A DNA stretch of 64,000 nucleotides from NCBI GenBank assembly GCA_003599195.1, contig QZIZ01000019.1:23524-87523 (forward strand). Direction: 5' to 3'. Source of the stretch: Deltaproteobacteria bacterium. GTDB lineage: Bacteria; Desulfobacterota; Desulfobaccia; Desulfobaccales; 0-14-0-80-60-11. The notes below the pieces were generated by a model that had not been told where the DNA came from, searched no databases, and saw only the letters and a program-made list of their open reading frames with translations. Shown here piece by piece: positions 8,762 through 17,925 of this stretch (within the stretch, counting starts at the first letter, position 1; each line of letters begins with the position of its first letter). The position numbers and the translations under genes were made by a program.

Positions 8762-9040
8762 TCAGGCTTTTAAGCTCTGGCCGCAATGGGGACAGAAGGC
8801 AATATCCGGGGCGACTTCTTTACTGCACTTGGGGCAGGGTTTGGTCTGGGCGGCAGCGGTCGCGGCAGGAGAGGCTTTGGCTTCTTCCTTGGGCAGGACC
8901 TCGGGTTCATCATGGGCCTTCTTAAAGCTGCGGATGGCCTTGCCGATGCTGTCTCCCAACTCCGGCAACCGCCGGGGGCCGAAGAGCAGCAAAACGATGA
9001 CCAGGATGATGATGATGGTTCCCAGATTGTAACCGAACAT
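8762..9040 (-). CDS. tatA: TatA-like translocase subunit with C-terminal zinc ribbon
   Basis: MFGYNLGTIIIILVIVLLLFGPRRLPELGDSIGKAIRSFKKAHDE... followed by KPCPKCSKEVAPDIAFCPHCGQSLKA. Confidence 0.82.
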   Translation of the reverse strand: MFGYNLGTIIIILVIVLLLFGPRRLPELGDSIGKAIRSFKKAHDEPEVLPKEEAKASPAATAAAQTKPCPKCSKEVAPDIAFCPHCGQSLKA

Positions 9041-9101
9041 GGTATGCCTCTTGTATTTTTGTTAAAATATAACAATATTTACCCAAAAAACAAGGGGCGG
9101 T

Positions 9102-9190
9102 TCAGTGATTCAGTTATCAGTAATCAGTGATCAGTGATCAGTGGTTTCTTTGACCACTGATTACTGATTACTGATCACTGATTACTGGTC
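9102..9190. repeat. Degenerate 7-bp tandem repeat (ATCAGTG/ATCAGTA) arranged as an inverted repeat
   Basis: cagttatcagtaatcagtgatcagtgatcagtgg...ccactgattactgattactgatcactgattactgg between divergent tatA-like and rarA genes. Confidence 0.85.
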
Positions 9191-9213
9191 TCTGCTAATG
9201 GCCACCGACCAAT

Positions 9214-10563
9214 ATGAATAAAACTTCTTCCCTCTTCGCGCCTCCCCAACCTCTGGCAGCCCGCATGCGGCCCAAGGTATTGGACGAATTCGCGGGCCAG
9301 CAGCACCTGGTGGGGAAAGGAAGGCTGTTGTGGCGGGCGTTGCAGGCCCGGCGGCTTTTTTCCTCTATGATCTTCTGGGGTCCCCCGGGCTCCGGGAAGA
9401 CCACCCTGGCCCGGGTCATCGCCCGGGTCCTGGACTGCCAGTTTGCCAGCCTGAGCGCGGTCATGTCCGGGGTGGCGGATTTGCGCAAAGTGGTGGATGA
9501 GGCCCGGACCTGGCAGGCCCGGGGCCGCCGCACCGTGGTCCTCATCGACGAAATCCACCGCTTCAACAAGGCCCAGCAGGACGCGCTCCTGCCCCACGTG
9601 GAGGAGGGGCTACTGACCCTCATCGGCGCCACCACCGAAAATCCCTATTTTGAGATCATCGGCCCCTTGTTGTCCCGGGCCCGGATTTTTATCTTCGAAC
9701 CCCTTGCCGAGGAAGAAATCCTGGTGATCTTACGCCGGGCCCTGGTGGACCGGGATCAGGGACTGGGGGGCATGCCTTTGGAGGTGACTGAAGAAGCACT
9801 GGGGCATTTTGCCCGGATGTCCGCGGGCGACGCCCGCCGGGCCTTGACCGCCCTGGAGTTGGCGGCCTTGAGCACCGCGGCGGATGAGAAGGGAATCATC
9901 CGCGTGGACCTGGCCGCGGCCAGGGAGTGCATGCCCCGGCGGGACCTCCTCTATGACAAGGAGGGCGACGCCCACTACGACACCGTGAGCGCCTTCATCA
10001 AGAGCGTGCGCGGTTCCGACCCGAACGCGGCCCTCTACTGGCTGGCCCGGATGCTGGAGGCCGGCGAAGACCCCCGGTTCATCATGCGCCGCCTCCTGAT
10101 CCTGGCCTCGGAGGACATCGGCCTGGCCGACCCCCAGGCCCTGGTCCAGGTGGCTGCGGCCTCCCAGGCCCTTACCTGGGTGGGCCTGCCGGAGGGCCAA
10201 TACCATCTGGCCCAGGCCACCCTTTACCTGGCCTTAGCTCCCAAAAGCAATTCCACCATGGCCTACTTCCGAGCCCAGGCGCAGCTTAAGGAAAAAGGGG
10301 CCACCAAGGTGCCCGCGCCTTTTCAGGACGCCCACCGGGACCGGAAGGGTCTGGGACACGGGCAGGGCTACCTTTACCCCCATGATTACCCCGGCCATTT
10401 CGTGGAGCAGGATTATCTGCCGGAGGAATTGGCCGGGGCCCGCTTCTATGAGCCGGGCACAGAGGGCGCGGAGCCGGAGTTGGCGGCCCGCTGGCGGGCC
10501 TTTAGGGAAAAAGGCGGCAATCCCGGCAGCGGCGGTGAAAACCCGGGGGACGAATCTATTTGA
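9214..10563 (+). CDS. rarA: Replication-associated recombination protein A (AAA ATPase)
   Basis: MIFWGPPGSGKTTLARVIAR...VLIDEIHRFNKAQQDALLPHVEEGLLTLIGATTENPYFEI...RLLILASEDIGLADPQAL. Confidence 0.93.
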   Translation: MNKTSSLFAPPQPLAARMRPKVLDEFAGQQHLVGKGRLLWRALQARRLFSSMIFWGPPGSGKTTLARVIARVLDCQFASLSAVMSGVADLRKVVDEARTWQARGRRTVVLIDEIHRFNKAQQDALLPHVEEGLLTLIGATTENPYFEIIGPLLSRARIFIFEPLAEEEILVILRRALVDRDQGLGGMPLEVTEEALGHFARMSAGDARRALTALELAALSTAADEKGIIRVDLAAARECMPRRDLLYDKEGDAHYDTVSAFIKSVRGSDPNAALYWLARMLEAGEDPRFIMRRLLILASEDIGLADPQALVQVAAASQALTWVGLPEGQYHLAQATLYLALAPKSNSTMAYFRAQAQLKEKGATKVPAPFQDAHRDRKGLGHGQGYLYPHDYPGHFVEQDYLPEELAGARFYEPGTEGAEPELAARWRAFREKGGNPGSGGENPGDESI

Positions 10564-10733
10564 TACTAATTTCCTGGGAAATATGGTATAAAGAAGAGAG
10601 TTAAGGGGCGGCGGCCCCAGGCCACCTGCGCTTTTCCATCCGCCCCAAAAATGCGGGGCAATGCCTCCCGGTCCCTGGACAAATGCTTCTGAAAGACTTA
10701 TACTTTTAATGATAAAAGGGGGAGTACCGCTTC

Positions 10734-11111
10734 ATGGAGGAGGTAAAAGCCATGTCGAGGATACTCTTTGCAGACAGTGAGCCTCATATCCGGCGGCTCT
10801 TCCTGGAGGAGCTCCGGGAGGAGGGCTATGAGGTGGTGGTGGCCGGCAACGGCGCCGGCGTGGTGCGCCTGATGGAAGCGTTCGAGCCGGACGTGGTCAT
10901 CATGGAAGTCTTGCTGCCGGATATGTCCGGCGTGGAGACCGGGCGTATCGTCAAGGGTACCCGGAAGGATACCCGGGTGATCTTCCATTCCCACTGCATC
11001 CCGCCCCTGGACCTTGATTCTTTGGGCGCGGATGCGTTTGTGGTCAAGTCCCACGACCTTGGCCGTTTAAAGGAGGCCGTGCGCCGCCTCTTACCTTCCC
11101 AGGCCGCTTAG
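10734..11111 (+). CDS. Response regulator receiver domain protein
   Basis: MSRILFADSEPHIRRLFLEELREEGYEVVVAGNGAGVVRLMEAFEPDVVIMEVLLPDMSG...; true start probably ATG at 10752. Confidence 0.82.
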   Translation: MEEVKAMSRILFADSEPHIRRLFLEELREEGYEVVVAGNGAGVVRLMEAFEPDVVIMEVLLPDMSGVETGRIVKGTRKDTRVIFHSHCIPPLDLDSLGADAFVVKSHDLGRLKEAVRRLLPSQAA

Positions 11112-11141
11112 GGCGGCAGGCGCATTGCGGAGGAACCGGTC

Positions 11142-11441
11142 ATGGCCATCATGGAAATCAGCGTCACTCCCCTGGGATTAGGCCACCCGAGTGTGGGCGA
11201 TTATATCGCCGAAGTGGTGAAATATCTGCGCCAGAAAAATATCACCCACCAACTCACCGACATGGGCACCCTGGTCCACGGAGAGGCCTCCCGCCTCCTC
11301 GAGGTGGCCCAGGCCCTGCATGAGCTGCCTTTCGCCAAGGGAGTGAAGCGGGTGGTCACCCACATTACCATCGATGACCGCCGTGATAAGGAGGTTCGCC
11401 TGGGCGACAAAACCACCTCGGTTCAGGCCCGTCTCGCCTAA
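11142..11441 (+). CDS. MTH1187/UPF0045-type thiamine-binding family protein
   Basis: ISVTPLGLGHPSVGDYIAEVVKYLRQKNITHQLTDMGTLVHGEASRLLEVAQALHELPFAKGVKRVVTHITIDDRRDKE. Confidence 0.85.
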   Translation: MAIMEISVTPLGLGHPSVGDYIAEVVKYLRQKNITHQLTDMGTLVHGEASRLLEVAQALHELPFAKGVKRVVTHITIDDRRDKEVRLGDKTTSVQARLA

Positions 11442-11447
11442 AAAGTT

Positions 11448-12599
11448 ATGGCCAATACCAGTCGCGATTACTACTCCATCCTGGGGGTGTCCCGGGATGC
11501 CACGCCCGAAGAAATCAAGAAGTCATACCGCCAGGTGGCCATGCAGTACCACCCGGATCGCAATCCCGGTGACAAGGGAGCGGAAGAGCGGTTCAAGGAG
11601 GCCGCGGAGGCCTACGAGGTCCTCCATGACCCCGAAAAGCGCCGCCTCTACGACCGCTACGGCCATGAGGGAGTCTCCTCCACCGGTTTCACCGGGTTCC
11701 GGGATTTTTCCGATATTTTTCATGCCTTCAGCGATATCTTCGGGGATGTCTTCGGTTTCGGGGGGCCTGCAGGACCGCAGCCCCAGGCGGGCAACGATCT
11801 CCGTTATGATCTCTCACTGGATTTCATGGACGCGGCCCTGGGCACGGAAGTGACCCTGGAAGTGCCCCGGGTGGCCAACTGCCGCACCTGCGGCGGCAAC
11901 GGCGCCAAACCCGGAACCAGAAAGATTCCCTGCACCCAGTGCGGCGGCCGGGGGGTAATCTCCCGGACGCACGGCATCTTTCAGATCACCACCACCTGCC
12001 CCCGCTGCCAGGGGTTAAAAGAGTTCATCTCCGAACCCTGCCCCGCGTGCCGGGGTGAAGGCCGGGTCCGGGAAAAGAAGAAGCTTAAGGTAAAAATCCC
12101 CCCGGGCATGGACAGCGGCACTCATCTGGTCATGTCCAGCGAAGGCAACGACGGCGTCTTCGGAGGGCCCCCGGGGGATCTTTATATCATCCTCCAGGTG
12201 AAACCCCATGAACGCTTCCGGCGGGACGGCTATGATTTGCATCTCCAGGTGCCCGTCTCCTTTCCCCAGGCGGCCTTGGGCGCCCGGATCACCATTCCGC
12301 TGCTCTCCGCCTCCCGGGAGATTGTCATCCCTCCCGGGACTCAACCCGGGGAGATTATCCGCCTGAAGGGGGAAGGGGTCCCTTATCCCAAAGGCTCCCG
12401 CCGGGGTGATCTGCTGGTGGAAGTGCGGGTGGCCGTCCCCCGGCAATTGACGCCCAAGCAACAAGAGTTCTTGCAGGAGTGGCTCAAGGAGGAGGGGGGG
12501 GAGCAGGCCGCGGCCGGGGTCAAATCCCAGGCGGCAGCCAACCCCGGAGAAGAAAGTTTTCTCAAAAAAATTTGGCATACCTGGATAAATCCCAAATAG
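11448..12599 (+). CDS. dnaJ: Chaperone protein DnaJ
   Basis: J domain with HPD (YHPDRNPGDKGAEERFKEAAEAYEVL), G/F region, CxxCxGxG repeats, C-terminal substrate-binding domain. Confidence 0.95.
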   Translation: MANTSRDYYSILGVSRDATPEEIKKSYRQVAMQYHPDRNPGDKGAEERFKEAAEAYEVLHDPEKRRLYDRYGHEGVSSTGFTGFRDFSDIFHAFSDIFGDVFGFGGPAGPQPQAGNDLRYDLSLDFMDAALGTEVTLEVPRVANCRTCGGNGAKPGTRKIPCTQCGGRGVISRTHGIFQITTTCPRCQGLKEFISEPCPACRGEGRVREKKKLKVKIPPGMDSGTHLVMSSEGNDGVFGGPPGDLYIILQVKPHERFRRDGYDLHLQVPVSFPQAALGARITIPLLSASREIVIPPGTQPGEIIRLKGEGVPYPKGSRRGDLLVEVRVAVPRQLTPKQQEFLQEWLKEEGGEQAAAGVKSQAAANPGEESFLKKIWHTWINPK

Positions 12600-12740
12600 A
12601 GACCGGGAGAAACGCCAGGAAAACCTGTTAATGACCCCCCTTTTCCGGGGGGATATCCGCCTGCAACCGCCCACCGGGACGGCAGCTTTTCCGGGAGCCC
12701 TCCCCGGGCGGCCGCCCCTGCCGGCACCTGAAAAACCACC

Positions 12741-13748
12741 ATGATCAAGCGCGCCCTGTTCTTCGGGGGTTATTTTTTATTCTGTCTCGCCTGTTTTCTC
12801 CTGGCCTTCGAATTTATTTACCGCTATCAGCTCATCGATTTCTTCCAGCCGGAACTGCGGGCCAACAACTCCCCCGGGGATTTGCGGGGCTCAAACCGCA
12901 TAACTCTCCTGACCATGGGAGATTCCTTCTCCGCCGGGGATAATACCTGGGTGACCTATCTCAGGGAACAGTTACCCGACTTCAGGATTATCAATGCCGC
13001 GGTGTCGGCCACCGGGGTCTTCGAAGCCCAGTACATGGCCCCCCGGCGGTTTCGGGAATTCCGGCCCCAGGTGTTCATTTACCAGGTCTACGTGGGCAAC
13101 GACATCCAGGATATCCGCCGGCCCCTGAATTGGCGGACCATGACACCGGTCCGCTATCTTTACGGCTTTGCCTGCAGCTACCTGGGTTTGCGTTCCCTGA
13201 CCTTCGCCAATTACCGGCTAGCCCAATTAGTCAGAAGACCGGGGTACGAGAGGGTGCTGCCTCAGGATGAGCCTTTTTCCCCGGTCACCTATCCCTATAG
13301 CGTCATCGTATATACCCGGGCCGAGCCCGGCAATCTGGAAGATACGATCCTGGCCCGGGGCGCACGGGGCCGGGACGTGGACACCCTGATTAAAGGCATA
13401 AAAACGCTGACGGGCTATGCCCCCCCGGAGTGCCGCAAATACGTGGTGGTGATCCCCGACGCCGCCCAGGTGAGCGATTTCTATTTGGACCATATGAAGC
13501 AATTGGGAGTCCGGGTGAGCCAACCCCAAAAATTCCAGCAGGATGATTATCCCATGCTCCATCGGTTGCAGGAGGGTTTACGGGACCGGGAAATCATAGT
13601 TTTGAACCCCTTGCCCCTGTTCAAGGGGCACGAACGGCAAGGCCGGAGACTTTATTACTCCAATGATTCCCACCTGAAGCCCATGGGCCAGGAAATCCTG
13701 GGTGAATTCATCCTGGATCGGCTCACCGCCGACGGCCTCGCTTCTTAA
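12741..13748 (+). CDS. SGNH/GDSL-type hydrolase-like membrane-anchored protein
   Basis: N-terminal TM; ITLLTMGDSFSAGDNTWVTYLREQLPDFRIINAAVSATG; C-terminal NDSHLKPMGQEIL. Confidence 0.7.
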   Translation: MIKRALFFGGYFLFCLACFLLAFEFIYRYQLIDFFQPELRANNSPGDLRGSNRITLLTMGDSFSAGDNTWVTYLREQLPDFRIINAAVSATGVFEAQYMAPRRFREFRPQVFIYQVYVGNDIQDIRRPLNWRTMTPVRYLYGFACSYLGLRSLTFANYRLAQLVRRPGYERVLPQDEPFSPVTYPYSVIVYTRAEPGNLEDTILARGARGRDVDTLIKGIKTLTGYAPPECRKYVVVIPDAAQVSDFYLDHMKQLGVRVSQPQKFQQDDYPMLHRLQEGLRDREIIVLNPLPLFKGHERQGRRLYYSNDSHLKPMGQEILGEFILDRLTADGLAS

Positions 13749-13937
13749 AACCGTTTGCCGTTTTCTGTTTTCCGTTTTCTGTTAATAAATCATTAGATTA
13801 CCAATAAGTTGCCTTGCAATTCGTTTTCAATCGAGAGGAAAATTGGTATAAGAGGGCTATGGAATGTTTAGAAAAATAGATAGGATTGAACCTTGAAAAT
13901 CTTGGACCCGTAAATTTATGCCATAGTTGAATTCGCC

Positions 13938-14849
13938 ATGCCATCCGACCCGAAAACCGAAAACCGCTTCAAATGCGGCCGCGTGGCCCTCATCGGCCTG
14001 CCCAACGCGGGGAAGTCCACGCTGCTAAATCGCCTGGTGGGCGAGAAGCTTTCCATCACCTCACCCAAACCCCAGACCACCCGCCACCGGCTCTTAGGCA
14101 TCGTCAACCGCCCCGGGGCCCAGCTTTTATACCTGGACACTCCCGGGGTCCTGGAACCGAAAGGCCCCTTGAACCTGAGCCTGGTGGAGGCGGCATTAAG
14201 CGCACTGGCCGGAGCGGATGTGGTGGTCTGGCTGGTGGAGCCCCGGCCGCCCGATCCCCGGGACCGGGTCTTGCTCCCCCACCTGCAGCAGCTCTCCCAA
14301 CCCCTGGTGGTGGCCATCAATAAGATCGACCTGGTCTCCAAACCGAAACTCCTGCCCCTGATGGCGGCTTACCATCAGCTCTTTCCTGGAGGACCGGTTA
14401 TTCCGGTGAGCGCCCTTTTAGGCGAAGGCCTCCCGGAGTTGGAGGGGGAAATTATCAAGTTGCTGCCGGCAGGTCCCCCCATCTACTCGGAAGACCAGGT
14501 CACGGAACAGACGGAACGCTTTCTGGTGGCCGAGCTGATCCGGGAACGGCTTCTGCACCACCTGGGGGAGGAGATTCCCTATGCGGTGGCCGTGGATATC
14601 GAGGAATTCGACGAGTCCCGGCGCCCCGAACTGGTGCGCGTCCGGGCGGTGATTTACGTGGAGCGGACGTCCCAGAAGGGCATCGTCATCGGCAAGAAAG
14701 GGCATCTCTTAAAGACCGTGGGCCAGGAGGCCCGTATCGAGATGGAGGACTTGCTGGGCTGCCGGGTCTTTTTAGACCTTTGGGTGAAGGTCTGGAAAAA
14801 TTGGCGCAAGGACCCCCGGGCCTTGCGATTGTTGGGGTATCAGACTTAA
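13938..14849 (+). CDS. era: GTPase Era
   Basis: G1 GLPNAGKSTLLNRLVGEKLSITSPKPQTTRHR, DTPG, NKID, C-terminal KH domain GIVIGKKGHLLKTVGQEARIEMEDLLGCRVFLDLWVKV. Confidence 0.95.
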   Translation: MPSDPKTENRFKCGRVALIGLPNAGKSTLLNRLVGEKLSITSPKPQTTRHRLLGIVNRPGAQLLYLDTPGVLEPKGPLNLSLVEAALSALAGADVVVWLVEPRPPDPRDRVLLPHLQQLSQPLVVAINKIDLVSKPKLLPLMAAYHQLFPGGPVIPVSALLGEGLPELEGEIIKLLPAGPPIYSEDQVTEQTERFLVAELIRERLLHHLGEEIPYAVAVDIEEFDESRRPELVRVRAVIYVERTSQKGIVIGKKGHLLKTVGQEARIEMEDLLGCRVFLDLWVKVWKNWRKDPRALRLLGYQT

Positions 14850-14909
14850 AAAACCTTCATTGACAATCACCCCGCAGATGCCAATAATAGGTGCAAGAGG
14901 CGCACATCC

Positions 14910-15371
14910 ATGAAACGCGGCCTGGTTCAGATCTTTTCCGGGGTTTTGTTTCTCCTCCTCTTGTCTCCCGGCTATGCCTCGGCCCAGGGCTGGTTCCTGT
15001 GGGGCACGGAAGGCTCCTATATCCACCAGTTGGCGCACCTCCTCTTCTGCGGGGCCATGATTTTTTTTATCTACGAGATGCGCCAGGAGAAACTGCTGCG
15101 TTTCCGGGGCCTGCGTTCCCTGATGTGGGGCTGCGGCATCCTGGCTCTCTGGAATCTGGACGCGGTGGTGGGCCACACCCTGGAATGGGGCCGAGCCAAC
15201 CGGGTATTCATAGGCCAGGGCTTTTTTCAGCGCCTGGTCATGGAGGATTGGGAATCCTGGTTTTATTACCTTACCAAGATTGATCATTTTGCCTTGCTGA
15301 TTCCCGCTTTTTATCTTTTTTACCGGGGGCTCAAAACTCTGGCCCTGGAGTCAAAATCCGAATCGCGATGA
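14910..15371 (+). CDS. Membrane protein, co-transcribed with the downstream histidine kinase
   Basis: Signal peptide plus hydrophobic segments; overlaps the next ORF by 4 nt (ATGA). Confidence 0.7.
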   Translation: MKRGLVQIFSGVLFLLLLSPGYASAQGWFLWGTEGSYIHQLAHLLFCGAMIFFIYEMRQEKLLRFRGLRSLMWGCGILALWNLDAVVGHTLEWGRANRVFIGQGFFQRLVMEDWESWFYYLTKIDHFALLIPAFYLFYRGLKTLALESKSESR

Positions 15372-16525
15372 CCACCCTCCCTTTCTTTCCCATCTGGTTT
15401 TTCCAAGTCCTGGGCACCCTGGCGGTCATTGTCTTCTCCTTTCTTTCTCTAAGAATCACCCGCAGCCTGATGGCCCGGGAACCGGAAAACGCCTTATGGT
15501 TGTTTTTGGACTGGCTCACCCTGGGATTCGTCATTTTTTCCATCTCCCATGCCGTCTCCCACGTCACCCAAGAGATCATCAATTATTTCGGCGAAACCCC
15601 GCCCCTGTGGCGCCTCCGGAGAATCTTCGGGGGTTTTGACAGCATCATCTACGTGATGATCGCCGCCACCGTCCTTTTTTTTCACCGCATCCAGCGCCTG
15701 TACCGCCGCATGGAGGAGGACCACCATCACCTGGAGGAGACCAGCCATGAGATCCTGGCCCTCAACCGGGAGATGGAAGCCCTGGTGATGGAGCGCACCA
15801 TGTCGGAAATGGCCTTAGGGATGGCCCACGGGATCCGCAATCCGCTCCACGTCATCGGCGGCTTCAGCAATCGCCTCCTTAGGAAGACCGACCCGGACGA
15901 TCCCACCCGGGCCTGGCTTTCCACCATTGCCGAAGAAGCCCGGCGCATCGAACAGATGGTGGCCCGCTTCGAATCCCTGGCCCAGAGGAAGGAGTCCTTC
16001 TTCAACCAGGAGGACCTCAACGATATCGTGGCGGACACCCTGGAATTGCTGCGGCCGGAGATCAAAAGCAAAAGTTTGACCCTGATCACCGCCCTCCACC
16101 CCCAGCCCCTGGTGGGGCGCCTCAACCGGCACCTGCTGAAAGTGGCCCTGTCCCACTTAGTGCGCAACGCGGTGGAAGCCACCCGGGCCTTTGGCAAGAT
16201 CATCGTGCGCACCAAGGTGGAAAAGGATTACGCGGTGCTGACCCTCCAGGACACGGGCCGGGGCATGCCCCCGGAGGTGGTGGACAAGGTCTTTGTGCCC
16301 TTTTACACCACCAAAATCGGGGGCACCGGCTTAGGCATGGTCTTTGTGAGGCAGATCGTGGATGAGCATCGAGGGGTCATCACCCTGGACAGCAAGGTGG
16401 GCCGGGGGACCACGGTGACCATCCGGCTGCCCCACCGGTTTATGGATAAAGCGGAACTGGAAGGCGAACCCGGGCCTCCACCCGGTCCCCAGACCCCGCC
16501 GGAGCCCGCCGGCGGGCAGGGGTAG
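15368..16525 (+). CDS. Sensor histidine kinase
   Basis: Membrane segments, H-box MALGMAHGIRNPLHVIGGFSNRLL, HATPase_c boxes HLVRNAVEAT, DTGRGMPPEVVDKVFVPFYTTKIGGTGLGMVFVRQIV. Confidence 0.92.
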   Translation: MTTLPFFPIWFFQVLGTLAVIVFSFLSLRITRSLMAREPENALWLFLDWLTLGFVIFSISHAVSHVTQEIINYFGETPPLWRLRRIFGGFDSIIYVMIAATVLFFHRIQRLYRRMEEDHHHLEETSHEILALNREMEALVMERTMSEMALGMAHGIRNPLHVIGGFSNRLLRKTDPDDPTRAWLSTIAEEARRIEQMVARFESLAQRKESFFNQEDLNDIVADTLELLRPEIKSKSLTLITALHPQPLVGRLNRHLLKVALSHLVRNAVEATRAFGKIIVRTKVEKDYAVLTLQDTGRGMPPEVVDKVFVPFYTTKIGGTGLGMVFVRQIVDEHRGVITLDSKVGRGTTVTIRLPHRFMDKAELEGEPGPPPGPQTPPEPAGGQG

Positions 16526-16550
16526 CGTCCTGGTCATAAAAAAAGATCGA

Positions 16551-16680
16551 TCTCACGCAAAGGCGCCAAGACGCAAAGAAAGACGCTAGCAAAATATTTA
16601 AGGGGCACGGTTCCGCCGTGCCCCTTAATAATTATATCTTGCGCCTTGGCGCCTTTGCGTCTTTGCGTGAGATAACTTTT
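16551..16680. repeat. Nested inverted repeat: outer ACGCAAAG-type arms enclosing a GC-rich hairpin
   Basis: ctcacgcaaaggcgccaagacgcaaag... [taaggggcacgg-ttccg-ccgtgcccctta] ...gcgccttggcgcctttgcgtctttgcgtgaga. Confidence 0.85.
16599..16627. terminator. Bidirectional terminator-like hairpin between convergent genes
   Basis: TAAGGGGCACGG TTCCG CCGTGCCCCTTA, perfect 12-bp stem. Confidence 0.6.
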
Positions 16681-16683
16681 GTC

Positions 16684-17577
16684 TCACTTCTTCCGGCTCT
16701 CGGCCCGGGACACCAGCCAGTAAATCGACCCCAGGATCAAAATACCGGCCAGGTACATGAGTTCCACTTGCAGGGATTCATGGGCCAGGGAGGCTACCAG
16801 CACTTTGCGGATGAAGGCCACCAGGGCCACCCCCACAAACAGGGACAATTGAAATTCCCCGCCCTGGAGCCGGTCGATCTCCGCGTCCAGCAACTCGATC
16901 ATCAGCCACAGGATCAGCAGGGAACCCAAGGCCGACACCAGCCCCTTTTCCGGGTTGCCCCTGAAAATCAGGCTGACGTCATGGGCCAGGACCGCCACCA
17001 CGCCCACGGACAGACTGATGAGGCCCAAAAGCAGCAGCATGTTGAGGCCGAAGGTAAAGCGGTGGGCGAAGCGGATCAGGGCGTTGTCCAGGCGGTAGGA
17101 CAGAAAAACCCGGCGCATCTCTTCTTCGTGATAAGTCCGGGCGATCACGTCCAGGTTAAGGTCCAGGATTTTCTCCATGGCCAACTGGGACGACTCCCGA
17201 AGGCGCGGCTCCACCTCGGTCTCGATAATCTTATGCAGCTGGAGCCGCAGGAAGTTCATGCCCACATAAACGAAATGGGCCGACAGGCCGATACGCACGT
17301 GGGTATGGCCGATGCGCTGCAGGCGCTGGTAGTAGCGGTCGTCAAAGGGCCCCTGGAACAGGGCCAGCAGCCAGTTGTGGTGCGCGTTGGTGAGCCGGGC
17401 CAGCCTGGCTTCATCCTGAAGAAACCGGGCCGCGTCCGGCATTTGTTGAAAAAGGTGGTAGAAGTCGCTTACCAGGCGGCCGGCGTGAGGCTCCACCAGG
17501 GGCAGGAGGCCCCGCAGGATCTCCATTTCCACGTCGGTCAGCCGGTAGTTGTCCTTAATTTCCTGGAATGTGCGCAT
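16684..17577 (-). CDS. Protoglobin-domain protein fused to PsiE-like membrane domain
   Basis: N-terminal globin-coupled-sensor features (YRLTDVEMEILRGLLPLVEPHAGRLVSDFYHLFQ...RIGHTHVRIGLSAHFVYVGM, candidate proximal His). C-terminal ~4 TM segments with LLILWLMIELLDAEIDRLQGGEFQLSLFVGVALVAFIRKVL, reminiscent of PsiE. Confidence 0.72.
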   Translation of the reverse strand: MRTFQEIKDNYRLTDVEMEILRGLLPLVEPHAGRLVSDFYHLFQQMPDAARFLQDEARLARLTNAHHNWLLALFQGPFDDRYYQRLQRIGHTHVRIGLSAHFVYVGMNFLRLQLHKIIETEVEPRLRESSQLAMEKILDLNLDVIARTYHEEEMRRVFLSYRLDNALIRFAHRFTFGLNMLLLLGLISLSVGVVAVLAHDVSLIFRGNPEKGLVSALGSLLILWLMIELLDAEIDRLQGGEFQLSLFVGVALVAFIRKVLVASLAHESLQVELMYLAGILILGSIYWLVSRAESRKK

Positions 17578-17925
17578 GCTTGCGCCTCCGCGAGAAGAAG
17601 TTCAAGGTTCGAGGTTCAAAGTTCAAGGTTCTTGTGCGCTTTGTGCGCTATTTAAGTTGCCCACCCTTCATAATCTTCGGATGAGCCGCAGGCTCATGAG
17701 CGGTATAGCACAGGCTTTCCAGCCTGTGCGAATTACTGAAGCGGGCGAGACGCCTGTCCTACCTATCCTTTAATTCCTTACGGGTGGGCCGCAGGCTCAG
17801 GTTTATCTATCTGAAAACATAAAAATTATCGGAAGTCGAAGCCAAACTTTGAACTTTGAACCTTGAACTCTGAACTTGTGCAGTCAGCAAGCTTTCTCCG
17901 CTCACTGCTTATTGCTCACCGTTCA

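Noticed and set aside
9102-9190. Possible CRISPR array from repeated ATCAGTG units
   Set aside because: Units are 7 bp, contiguous and degenerate with no spacers; no cas genes in the window.
16618-17655. 345-aa + strand ORF
   Set aside because: Antisense shadow of the protoglobin-PsiE-like gene; begins within a repeat hairpin.
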